The position numbers and the translations under genes were made by a program. From JBHJGS01 sp050331575 (lineage in GTDB: Bacteria > Pseudomonadota > Alphaproteobacteria > Sphingomonadales > Rhodothalassiaceae), in the NCBI GenBank assembly GCA_050331575.1, contig JBHJGS010000073.1:1-19729 (forward strand): a stretch of 19,729 bases of DNA. The letters are read 5' to 3'. The notes beneath the pieces are model-generated. The model was not told the origin of the DNA. It saw only the letters and a program-made list of their open reading frames with translations, and made no database searches. Below are positions 6,950 through 13,964 of the stretch, in pieces (positions within the stretch are counted from its first letter, which is position 1; each line of letters starts with the position of its first letter).

Positions 6950-8782
6950 ATCGTCCACCGCCAGGCCGGCCGCGCTCAAGCCGACCAGCAGCACGCTGTC
7001 CCCTCCGCCAAAATTCACCAGCGCGCCTTCCACGGTTTGAACCACTGTCGCCCCATCTGGGTCGAAGCCGACCAGATCGAGGCTGTCCAGCCCGGGTTGG
7101 AAATCCTCGATCCGGTCATTGCCGGCGGTGAACACAAAACGGTCGCTGTCGGCGCCGCCGATCAGCACGTCATTGCCCGACCCGCCGTTCAGCAGATCCT
7201 CCCCCGCGCCGCCGGACAGCCGGTCGTTATCGCTGCCACCGACCAAAAAGTCGTTGCCGGATTCGCCGCTGAGCGCGTCTTTGCCTGCGCCGCCCACCAA
7301 GGTGTCATTGCCTGCCTCGCCGGACAAAACATCCGCACCGCCCTGGCCCAGCAGGATATCGGTGCCGGCGCCGCCGGCGAACAGATCAAGCCCGTCAACG
7401 CCGACCAGAACGTCGCGGCCGGCATCGCCGCGGCCGGCGGTCAGCTGAAGCTGCTGCACGGTTTGGCCTTGGGCCCCCGCTTCCACCCCGTCCAACCGTG
7501 CCTGCAACGGATTGAACAGGCGGACGTCCAAGGCGACATCCTGGGTTTCGCCTGCGGCGATCGGCAAGGCCGCCAGAAGGGCGTCCAAGCTCAGCCCGAG
7601 GCTGGCCTCGGTCTGGCTATCGGCGAAGGTCAGTCGGTCGCTGACAATGCTGAAGCCGTTGCCGCTCAATTCCACGCCGACGGAGGAGGCAATGGACAGA
7701 AATGGCGGCAGGCCACTCAAGGCAACTCCGACGTCCAACTGCCCGGCATCAATGCCGACAATGCCATCGAAAGCCACGATCGGCGCTGCTTCCGGCGGCA
7801 ATGGATCGAAACCATTGATCAGCGGTGCCGCGTCCAGATTGATCACGGTGTGGCCGATGTCCTGCAGAATGGCCAGTTCCAGCGCCCCGACCTCGACCCG
7901 GTCACCCGGGATCACGAACGGATTGAGCAGCGCCAGCCGCAAATCGGTCGGCTGCCCGGTAACCGGATCGGCAGAGCCCAGAAAATGCGAAATGTCCGAT
8001 CCGGGGCTGCCGGTGGTGAACTCCAGGGGGACCGGGGCGCCATAAAGCGCCACGGCGGTTTCGCCCACGAACAGCGGCCGCCCCGCCTCGTCGATCTCGA
8101 TCAGGAGGTCGAACGGTGTTGCCGCCCGGATCGGGCCGAAGCCGAGGAAGTCGCCCTCCGGCAAGTCCAGCGGCACCTCATTGGCCAGGCCCAGAAAGCC
8201 CAAACCATGCGCGATTTCGTGCAAGATCACCGAATAAAAGTCGATCTGGCCTGTGGGCACGGGCTGGTCGGGATCCGTGCTGAAAAAGAAACTGCCGTCC
8301 TCGATAAATTCGGGATTGACATTGATGACGATGTCGGCGTCAGCACCGTTGAAATCGGTGCCGGTCTGTAGTTCGAACAGGCTGCCGGCGATGACAATGC
8401 CGGTATCGCCGGAATCGAACGCGCCGGTTCCATTATCGTCGATAAAGCCACCGTCCAGCAGCAACGCGCCGGGCCCGGCCGAGGCGACCGCGTCGGTTCC
8501 GCCGATGGTGACCTCGACTTCCAGGCTGGCACCGTCCACACCTTCCAGAAACCCGGCCCAAACGGACAGCGCGGTTTCGGTGATCTGTTGAAATACAGAG
8601 ACAATGTCAGCGGCGGTGTCCCCGACCTGATCGATGATGCTGACGGCGAAGTCGAAGCCCTGCTGAACGGTCACGGCGGACATGGCCGGGGCGCCGAAGC
8701 CTGCGCTGGCAACGGCGCCACCGTCTGCGGTTGCGGCGTCAAGGTCCGCGGCGGCACCGGGCAAGGCGGACAGTCGGCTCAT
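6938..8782 (-). CDS. RTX-type secreted protein with a metalloprotease-like domain
   Basis: This is a 614-residue acidic protein without an N-terminal signal peptide. Residues about 85-330 form a metallopeptidase-like domain with HEIAHGLGFLG at 188-198. HExxH and the following glycine match metzincins, but the third ligand position (residue 198) is glycine. Residues 470-550 are nine GGxGxDxLx calcium-binding nonapeptide repeats, followed by DRFVF...DRIEDFQPGLDSLDL and a C-terminus ending VDDLLV. This architecture is typical of proteins exported by type I (ABC/MFP/TolC) secretion. No transporter genes are in the window, so export would rely on one encoded elsewhere. AGGAG lies six bases before ATG 8782. 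The 3' end overlaps the SDR gene. Proteolytic activity is plausible but unproven. Confidence 0.87.
   Translation of the reverse strand: MSRLSALPGAAADLDAATADGGAVASAGFGAPAMSAVTVQQGFDFAVSIIDQVGDTAADIVSVFQQITETALSVWAGFLEGVDGASLEVEVTIGGTDAVASAGPGALLLDGGFIDDNGTGAFDSGDTGIVIAGSLFELQTGTDFNGADADIVINVNPEFIEDGSFFFSTDPDQPVPTGQIDFYSVILHEIAHGLGFLGLANEVPLDLPEGDFLGFGPIRAATPFDLLIEIDEAGRPLFVGETAVALYGAPVPLEFTTGSPGSDISHFLGSADPVTGQPTDLRLALLNPFVIPGDRVEVGALELAILQDIGHTVINLDAAPLINGFDPLPPEAAPIVAFDGIVGIDAGQLDVGVALSGLPPFLSIASSVGVELSGNGFSIVSDRLTFADSQTEASLGLSLDALLAALPIAAGETQDVALDVRLFNPLQARLDGVEAGAQGQTVQQLQLTAGRGDAGRDVLVGVDGLDLFAGGAGTDILLGQGGADVLSGEAGNDTLVGGAGKDALSGESGNDFLVGGSDNDRLSGGAGEDLLNGGSGNDVLIGGADSDRFVFTAGNDRIEDFQPGLDSLDLVGFDPDGATVVQTVEGALVNFGGGDSVLLVGLSAAGLAVDDLLV
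7133..7375 (-). repeat. Nine 27-bp RTX nonapeptide-coding repeats
   Basis: Nine consecutive 27-base units encode GGAGTDILL, GQGGADVLS, GEAGNDTLV, GGAGKDALS, GESGNDFLV, GGSDNDRLS, GGAGEDLLN, GGSGNDVLI and GGADSDRFV. In the RTX family these form a calcium-dependent parallel beta-roll that folds after export. Unit number could vary between strains by slippage or recombination. Confidence 0.9.
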
Positions 8783-8889
8783 GGCATGCTCCTAACCGGC
8801 TAGGCGTCTGATACTGACGCATCAGGTACGCGGCCGTTCGGTCCGGCCCGTCGCACCTGGCGGGTATTAAAGCACGCTGCGGATAAGGG

Positions 8890-8906
8890 GCGATGAACAA
8901 CATCGC
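8890..8906. other. Short perfect inverted repeat upstream of the RTX gene
   Basis: GCGATG (8890-8895) and CATCGC (8901-8906) pair around AACAA, about 110 bp upstream of the RTX start, in the otherwise AT-richer 8783-8967 intergenic stretch. It could be an operator or a leader hairpin. I could not define a convincing -35/-10 pair for the RTX gene here. Confidence 0.3.
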
Positions 8907-8967
8907 CTGAATTTTGTGTGAATTGTTGTGTTTGTTGAGTGAGTTCTGAAGAAAATGCAGCACGGCC

Positions 8968-9004
8968 AAAAAGATAACGGCCGCGGCGCCAAAATACCGC
9001 GGCC
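8968..9004 (-). terminator. Rho-independent terminator after the AIM24/71-codon ORF transcript
   Basis: On the minus strand a perfect 8-bp stem, GGCCGCGG/CCGCGGCC (8979-8986 with 8997-9004), with a 10-base loop is followed within a few bases by TTTTT (8972-8968). It lies 25 bp past the TGA of the 71-codon ORF. This is the clearest intrinsic terminator in the window, and it supports the ORF being the true 3' end of the transcript. Confidence 0.75.
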
Positions 9005-9028
9005 TCTTGTCTCTACACGATTGCGCGA

Positions 9029-9244
9029 TCAGCCGAACAGATCGTCCAGAGCGACGCTGTCGACGCTCACACCCAGCAGCCGGATCGAGTCGGTCTGGGA
9101 GATACTGATCAGCAGCCCATCGACTGTGCCGCTGATCACCGCCGCATCCTCGTCGACATCGTCCTCGTCGCCATCGTCCAGCTCGATCTCGGCCTTGGCA
9201 GAGACAGCAGAGAAAAGTCTGCCGGGCGGGCCTTTGCATGTCAC
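9029..9244 (-). CDS. Small acidic protein with a type I secretion-like C-terminus
   Basis: This is a 71-residue ORF. Residues about 18-33 are very acidic (ELDDGDEDDVDEDAA). The last 35 residues (GTVDGLLISISQTDSIRLLG then VSVDSVALDDLFG) align without gaps to the tail of the neighbouring RTX protein: TV-E/D-G, DS-I/V, L.G.S, A-DDL. No RTX repeats are present. It starts 21 bp after the AIM24-family gene and is followed by an intrinsic terminator. The ribosome site is poor (GCCTGTGAC before ATG), so translation could depend on coupling. It may be a mini type I substrate, or the preserved tail of a larger secreted gene lost by deletion. Function unknown. Confidence 0.55.
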   Translation of the reverse strand: MTCKGPPGRLFSAVSAKAEIELDDGDEDDVDEDAAVISGTVDGLLISISQTDSIRLLGVSVDSVALDDLFG

Positions 9245-9265
9245 AGGCCGGTGCGCCGGCCGGGA

Positions 9266-10102
9266 TCAGTCGCCCTGGACCATGCGGCCGAGATCGCCCA
9301 GAAGCGATCCCTCGCCCTTATTGCCGCCACGGTCCGGCACGGCGGCCAGCATGCGCCCGGCCAGGCGGGAAAACGGCAAGGATTGCAGCCACACCGTTCC
9401 AGGGCCGGTCAGCGTGACGAAGAACACGCCTTCACCGCCGAAGACCATGGATTTGATGCCGCCGGCGCGCACCAGATCATAGTCCACATCCGCGGTCATC
9501 GCGGCCAGGCAGCCGGTATCGACATGCAGCGTCTCGCCCGGCTGCAGTTCCTTTTTTACCAGCGTGCCGCCGGCATGCACGAACACCCAGCCGTCGCCGT
9601 CCAGCCGCTGCATGATGAAGCCCTCGCCGCCGAACAGGCCGGTGAGGATACGCCGCTGAAACGCGATGCCGACGCACACGCCCTTGGCCGCGGCCAGAAA
9701 GCTGTCGCGCTAACAGATCAGCGAGCCGCCGAGATCAGACAGCTTGATCGCCAGCAGATTGCCAGGATAGGGCGCCGCGAAGGCCACCCGCGCCTTGCCG
9801 CTGCCTTCATGGGTGAACACGGTGGTGAACAGGCTCTCCCCGGTCAGCAGGCGCTTGCCCGCGCCCAGCAGCTTATCCATGAGTCCGCGATCCTGGTTGG
9901 AGCCGTCGCCGAACACGGTGGTCATGGCGATGCTGGCATCCTTCATCATCATTGCGCCGGCCTCGGCCACGGCGCTTTCGCCGGGATCCAGCTCGATCTC
10001 GACGAACTGCATCTCCTGGCCGTGGATTTCGAAATCGATATCGTCGGCCAGCCCTTCGGTGGCCCGGTGGCGGACGGGGCGGGTTTCCGGAATATGCACC
10101 AT
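9266..10102 (-). pseudogene. AIM24/TIGR00266 family protein, interrupted by an in-frame TAG
   Basis: The region encodes a full-length TIGR00266 (AIM24, PF01987) protein of 279 codons. Seen: FEIHGQEMQFVEIELDPGES, EAGAMMMKD.SIAM.T, LLTGESLFTTVFTHEGSGKA, then after the break AFQRRILTGLFGGEGFIMQR, LDGDGWVFVHAGGT, and the GVFFVTLTGPGTVWLQSLPF terminal block. The family is a tryptophan-RNA-binding attenuator-like beta-roll of unclear role. Codon 131 (9710-9712) is TAG, between SLIC and RDSFLAAAKG. Family members usually have glutamine or another residue in ICQ-K/R-D-x-F, so a CAG-to-TAG change is the simplest explanation. No shift is needed to continue. ATG 10102 has GGAG seven bases upstream. It is divergent from cytochrome c'. 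Confidence 0.87.
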
Positions 10103-10127
10103 GGCTGTCTCCGATCAGGGGTGGGCT

Positions 10128-10165
10128 GCGGCGGGACGCCGCGGCAGCGTTAAGGCCAGCTTAAC
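10128..10165. promoter_or_regulatory. Two adjacent inverted repeats between divergent AIM24 and cytochrome c' genes
   Basis: GCGGCG-GGA-CGCCGC (10128-10142) and GTTAAG-GCCAG-CTTAAC (10149-10165) are both perfect 6-bp-arm palindromes lying side by side in the 155-bp divergent intergenic region. They are positioned to act as operators or leader hairpins. No regulator is identified. Confidence 0.35.
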
Positions 10166-10192
10166 CCCTACCGAGCCGTCACGGCAGCCCAT

Positions 10193-10221
10193 TTCACGAT
10201 TTCCGGCAATGCGGTTATAGT
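10193..10221 (+). promoter_or_regulatory. Candidate sigma70-type promoter for cytochrome c'
   Basis: TTCACG (10193-10198), a 17-base spacer, then TATAGT (10216-10221). The -10 is strong and the -35 matches four of six consensus bases. It lies about 37 bp upstream of the cytochrome c' ATG, which itself follows a GGGGGA ribosome site. Confidence 0.5.
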
Positions 10222-10257
10222 GGCGCTCTCACCTGACACCTTACGGGGGACCTGCCC

Positions 10258-10707
10258 ATGATCCGCTCTATCCTGATCGCCGGCCTGCTGGCCGGCTCTG
10301 TCTCCGCGCCGCTTCTGGCGCAAGATCCCAAGGCCGTTGTCGGCCATCGTCAGAACATCATCGGTTCAGCCGGCCGAGCGGCCGTGGCGCTGAACAATAT
10401 CGCCAAGGGCGACCTGAACCAGGAAGACCATATCGCTGACATCGCCCGGCTGATGGCGGTGGCGGCGGCGCAAGCCAAGGCGGCGTTCGAGACCGATACG
10501 CGCGGTGCGGATGTGAAGACCGACGCCAAGGACCTGGTCTGGCAGGATTGGGACGATTTCGCCGAGCGCATGGACGCTTATGTGGTCGATGCGCAGAAGA
10601 TCGCCGATCTGGCCGAGGCTGGTCAGCCCGACGAGATGATCTCGACCCTGCGCACCACTTTCCGCGATCATTGCAAGGGCTGCCACGACCGCTACCGGAA
10701 AGAGTAG
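10258..10707 (+). CDS. Cytochrome c'
   Basis: This 149-residue protein has a cleavable signal peptide (MIRSILIAGLLAGSVSAPLLA, cleavage after about residue 21) and one c-type heme site, C139-K-G-C142-H143, close to the C-terminus. A four-helix-bundle-like body, an HRQNIIGSAGRAAVALNNIA start and a C-terminal CxxCH.RYRKE are the signature of cytochrome c'. This is a periplasmic, high-spin heme protein associated with NO binding and nitrosative-stress protection. Export is by Sec and heme attachment by the Ccm system, encoded elsewhere. It is monocistronic, with its own candidate promoter. The TAG stop is followed within 16 bp by a 15-bp tandem repeat. Confidence 0.92.
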   Translation: MIRSILIAGLLAGSVSAPLLAQDPKAVVGHRQNIIGSAGRAAVALNNIAKGDLNQEDHIADIARLMAVAAAQAKAAFETDTRGADVKTDAKDLVWQDWDDFAERMDAYVVDAQKIADLAEAGQPDEMISTLRTTFRDHCKGCHDRYRKE

Positions 10708-10722
10708 CGTTCGCCTACTAAC

Positions 10723-10797
10723 CTCGGGCCCACGATCCTTGGGCCCAATATCTTCGGGCCCAATATCTTTGGGCCCATTATCCTCAGGCCCAGGGCC
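10723..10797. repeat. Five-unit 15-bp tandem repeat centred on GGGCCC
   Basis: Units start at 10723, 10738, 10753, 10768 and 10783 with consensus YTNGGGCCCAATATC. The first four end in ATC; the fifth has AGGCCC and drifts. Each unit contains a GGGCCC palindrome, extended to TTGGGCCCAA in unit 2. The array lies between the convergent cytochrome c' and outer-membrane protein genes. Translated antisense it would give GP-E/K-D-I pentapeptides, but no credible gene uses that frame. The remainder of 10798-10862 is GC-rich with GGCGCC-type palindromes. Confidence 0.9.
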
Positions 10798-10862
10798 GGC
10801 GTTTATCTTTGTGCCCATGTGGGCGCTGGCGCTGGGCCGGCGCCGTCGTGGCGCCCCGGGCT

Positions 10863-11537
10863 CTAGAAATAATATCGCAGCTCGACCAGACCGGTGGCCC
10901 GGCCCAGGCGGCCGAAGGCGCCGGTGCTGGTGTCGGTATAGCCGGCGAACAGGTCAAAGCCCTTCCAGCCGGCATTCAAGCCGATGCGCCAGTCCGCCCG
11001 GTCCGGCCCGCCGAACACGGCGGAATAGCCGGTTTCGACCACAAGCGTGAGCCAGGGCGCGCGCGGCACCGGCACCTGCAGTTCCAAAAACGGATAGAGC
11101 ACCGTGTCGTCCGGGTCGCTCCAGCGTCCGGCCGGCGCCACGGAGACCCCGACGCGCGCATAGATCAGCCCGACGTCCCGCGCAATCGTCGCGCGCGCCT
11201 CAAAGAAGGCCTGGCTGTCCTCCCCCGCCTGCAGGCCGTGGAAACTGTCGCCATAAAGGGTCAGCGAGACGTCATAGGCGTCGGCGACAAAGGCGGAGGC
11301 GCCGATATAACCGCCAACGAACAGATCGCGCCCGGCCAGATCCTGGACATAGCCGGACACCAGCCCGCCGAACACGGTCCTGCCGCCGGCCTCGACCCCG
11401 GCCAATCCGGTTGCGTCGGTGTCAGACAAAGACAGGCCACGGTCGCGATAATCGCTCAAAAAGGCGGCATCGGCGGAGATCTCCCCTTGCGCTGCGGCCG
11501 GGATCGAGAGCAGCGCCAGCGCCAGAGCGGATCTCAC
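10863..11537 (-). CDS. TIGR02001/TorF-like outer-membrane beta-barrel protein
   Basis: This 224-residue protein begins with a signal peptide (MRSALALALLSIPAAAQG) and continues with DAAFLSDYRDRGLSLSDTD, the typical opening of TIGR02001 putative porins (SdyrfRGis.sd). Alternating strands and a C-terminal ELRYYF ending in phenylalanine fit BAM-dependent outer-membrane insertion. The start chosen is GTG 11537, which overlaps the M23 peptidase stop as GTGA. The longer reading with ATG at 11603 would run antecedent sequence through the peptidase gene and hide the signal peptide. It is the last gene of the xseA - peptidase - barrel unit and ends in TAG. Substrate unknown. Confidence 0.82.
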   Translation of the reverse strand: MRSALALALLSIPAAAQGEISADAAFLSDYRDRGLSLSDTDATGLAGVEAGGRTVFGGLVSGYVQDLAGRDLFVGGYIGASAFVADAYDVSLTLYGDSFHGLQAGEDSQAFFEARATIARDVGLIYARVGVSVAPAGRWSDPDDTVLYPFLELQVPVPRAPWLTLVVETGYSAVFGGPDRADWRIGLNAGWKGFDLFAGYTDTSTGAFGRLGRATGLVELRYYF

Positions 11538-12340
11538 TGGGCGGCCCGGTCGGGCACCAGCAATTGCGGATCCAGGCGGACATTGCGCCAGTTCACCCGC
11601 CAATCAACATGCGGGCCGGTGGCGCGGCCGGTGGCGCCGATGCTGCCGATTTGTTGCCCCTGGGTCACCGCCTGGCCTTCCACCACATCGACGCTGTGCA
11701 AGTGGAACAAGGTTGAGGTCACGCCAAAGCCGTGATCGATGATGACGATGCCGCCTTCGAGGAGGAAATCCGCCGCGGCCAGGCGTATGATGCCGCCCGC
11801 AGGGGCCAGCACGGGCGTGCCGGTGGGTCCGGCGATATCGATCCCGTAATGCGGCCAGCGCGGTTGGCCGTTCAGAATCCGTTGCGATCCGTAAACCCCG
11901 CTGATGCGACCCTCGGCGGGCCAGATGAACCCATCGGTCCAATCCAGGGCGTCGGTAACCGGCTGACGCGCCGCACCCACCCGGGCCCGTTCAGCGGCGC
12001 GGCGTTGGCGCTGCTCCTCCGGAATTGTCACCGTGCGCGGCGGCAGACCGTCGATGCGCTGAATGTCATACTCGCGGGTTCGGATCGAGCGAACCAGGCG
12101 CTCCGGCTGCGCGCCGGGGCGTTCGATCCGCAGTTCCACCTCGCCGGTGGCGTCGCGGCCGAACCCAAACACGAATCGGCCGTCGGCCCCGACCTTGATC
12201 GGCTCACCGTTCAGCAGCACCTGCGCGCCCGGTTCGGCCTGTCCGGTCACCATGCCGCCTTGGACGAACTGCCCGGTCAACGTCACGGCTGAGGCGGGCA
12301 GGGCGACGGCTGCCATCAACAGCGCGGCAAACATCCTCAT
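11534..12340 (-). CDS. M23 family (LytM-type) metallopeptidase
   Basis: This 268-residue protein has a signal peptide (MRMFAALLMAAVALPASA) and acts in the periplasm. An Ig/carbohydrate-type N-domain (GQAEPGAQVLLNGEPIKVG) is followed by an arginine-rich linker and a LytM domain starting WPAEGRISGVYGSQRILN. Seen metal/catalytic elements: HYGIDIAGPTGTPV (H and D), FHLHSVD (catalytic His) and GATGRATGPHVDW. The last motif is normally HxH; here the second position is aspartate (HVD), so one expected zinc ligand is changed. Family role: cutting peptidoglycan cross-links, or activating amidases when the ligands are lost. It overlaps xseA upstream (ATGA) and the barrel gene downstream (GTGA), implying translational coupling. 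Confidence 0.9.
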   Translation of the reverse strand: MRMFAALLMAAVALPASAVTLTGQFVQGGMVTGQAEPGAQVLLNGEPIKVGADGRFVFGFGRDATGEVELRIERPGAQPERLVRSIRTREYDIQRIDGLPPRTVTIPEEQRQRRAAERARVGAARQPVTDALDWTDGFIWPAEGRISGVYGSQRILNGQPRWPHYGIDIAGPTGTPVLAPAGGIIRLAAADFLLEGGIVIIDHGFGVTSTLFHLHSVDVVEGQAVTQGQQIGSIGATGRATGPHVDWRVNWRNVRLDPQLLVPDRAAQ

Positions 12341-13878
12341 AGCAGACTCCCTTGATCGGCCTCTTTCCGGCCGCTTGCCCGCGCTTTGGCGGGCTTGCGT
12401 CCGGCCACCACCAGATCGCGGCGGCCGTCGGCAAACTCCGCTTCCACGGTTTGCGCCGCAGACAGGGCCGCAGCACGCGTGACCAAGCCGCCATGCTCAT
12501 CGCGCAGAACCGCATAGCCCCGCGCCAGCACATTCTTATAGCTCAGGCTTTCCAGCACCCGCACCAAGCCATCCAGCCGGGCCGCGGCATCGCGCCGCCG
12601 CTGCGCCGCCGCTGTGGCCAGGCGCACGCCGCAATCGGTCAGCGCTTTGCGGTCTTGCTTGATCCGGCGCTGCAGGGGCTGCGGTTTCAGCGCCGGGCTC
12701 AACCGGTCCAGCCGGGCGCGCTGGCGTTCGATCAGCAAGCGGCGCGCGCGCACCAGACGGTTGGCCAAGTCGGTGAAGGCAGCGCGCTTGTGGCGGCGGC
12801 TTTCGCTCAGGCGGCGAGGCGTCAGCGCCACCGACGCACGGTCCAACCGGGCGCGGCGTGCCGTCAAATTCTGGGTCAACCCTCGGGGCAGCCGGTCGGC
12901 CAAATCGTCCAACTGCTGGCGCGCCAGGCCGGTCAGGTCGCGCGGCCGCGGCAGCCCCCGCGCAAGGCCCGCCAGCCGGTCCCGGCGGATCTGTAGAAAG
13001 CGCCGCCGTGCCTGGTCCAGCCGTGCGGACAGACCGGTGACTTGCGCCAAAAGATCCTTGCGCACCGGCACAGCGATTTCGGCCGCGGCCGTGGGGGTCG
13101 GCGCGCGCCTGTCAGCAACATAATCGATCAGCGTGGTGTCGGTCTCGTGACCGACAGCGGAGATCAGCGGAATGGGGCACGCAGCGGCCGCGCGCGCCAC
13201 GATCTCTTCATTGAAGGCCCACAGATCCTCAATCGAGCCGCCGCCGCGCGCCACGATCAACAGGTCAGGCCGCGGCGTGTCACCGGCCGGGTCCAGCTTG
13301 GCAAACCCGTCGATCGCCGCGGCGATCTGCTGAGCGGCGCCCTCGCCTTGAACCAAGACCGGCCACACCAGAACATGGCGGGGAAAGCGGTCGGACAGGC
13401 GGTGCAAGATGTCCCGGATCACCGAGCCGGTGGGGGAGGTGACGATGCCGATAACCACCGGCAGGAACGGCAATGGGCGCTTGCGCTCCGGCGCAAACAG
13501 ACCTTCCGCGGCGAGCTTCTTCTTGCGCTCTTCCATAAGCGCCATCAGCGCGCCGGCGCCGGCGGGTTCCAGCTGTTCCACGATCAGCTGATATTTCGAC
13601 CGACCAGGGTAGGTCGACAGACGGCCGGTCGCCACCACCTCCAATCCCTCTTCGGGACGGAAGCGCAATTGCTGGGCCGTGCCGCGCCAGCACACCGCAT
13701 CCAACGCCGCGCCATCGTCTTTCATGCACATATAGACGTGGCCGGAGCCGGCGCGCTTGACGCCGGAGAGTTCGCCGCGGACGCGCACATGAGCGAAATC
13801 CCGCTCGACCGCGCGTTTCAGCGCCTGAGAGATCTCCGTGACGCTGAATTCCATGACATTGGCAGGGGCTTTGGCCAT
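12337..13878 (-). CDS. xseA: Exodeoxyribonuclease VII large subunit
   Basis: This 513-residue protein has the OB-fold domain (EFSVTEISQALKRAVERDF, VRVRGELSGVK) followed by the catalytic Exonuc_VII_L domain: IGIVTSPTGSVIRDILHRL, IVARGGGSIEDLWAFNEE and SAVGHETDTTLIDYVADRRA. It continues with a long basic coiled-coil region (about residues 300-430) and the KNVLARGYAVLRD end. With XseB (not in this window) it degrades single-stranded DNA in both directions during repair. Start choice is uncertain: 13878 agrees with family length. ATGs at 13914 and 13962 are possible, but the last abuts purD, and none has a strong ribosome site. It is the first gene of an overlapping operon and diverges from purD, a common alphaproteobacterial arrangement. 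Confidence 0.94.
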   Translation of the reverse strand: MAKAPANVMEFSVTEISQALKRAVERDFAHVRVRGELSGVKRAGSGHVYMCMKDDGAALDAVCWRGTAQQLRFRPEEGLEVVATGRLSTYPGRSKYQLIVEQLEPAGAGALMALMEERKKKLAAEGLFAPERKRPLPFLPVVIGIVTSPTGSVIRDILHRLSDRFPRHVLVWPVLVQGEGAAQQIAAAIDGFAKLDPAGDTPRPDLLIVARGGGSIEDLWAFNEEIVARAAAACPIPLISAVGHETDTTLIDYVADRRAPTPTAAAEIAVPVRKDLLAQVTGLSARLDQARRRFLQIRRDRLAGLARGLPRPRDLTGLARQQLDDLADRLPRGLTQNLTARRARLDRASVALTPRRLSESRRHKRAAFTDLANRLVRARRLLIERQRARLDRLSPALKPQPLQRRIKQDRKALTDCGVRLATAAAQRRRDAAARLDGLVRVLESLSYKNVLARGYAVLRDEHGGLVTRAAALSAAQTVEAEFADGRRDLVVAGRKPAKARASGRKEADQGSLL

Positions 13879-13964
13879 GGCCTTGGTTACCGTGTCCGGA
13901 CAGCGCTTGTCCATCACGGGCGCTGTGTTAGGACAGGCGCAGGCATGACAACCGGCGAACACTC

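Noticed and set aside
7037..8371. Long plus-strand ORF of 444 codons inside the RTX gene
   Set aside because: It is antisense to a protein with clear RTX repeats and an HExxH motif. The long opening reflects repeat codon bias.
10723..10797. CRISPR array
   Set aside because: The units are contiguous 15-bp direct repeats without spacers, and no cas genes are present.
10366..10818. Minus-strand ORF with GPEDI/GPKDI pentapeptide repeats
   Set aside because: It is produced by the 15-bp tandem repeat and then runs antisense through cytochrome c'. There is no ribosome site and no known domain.
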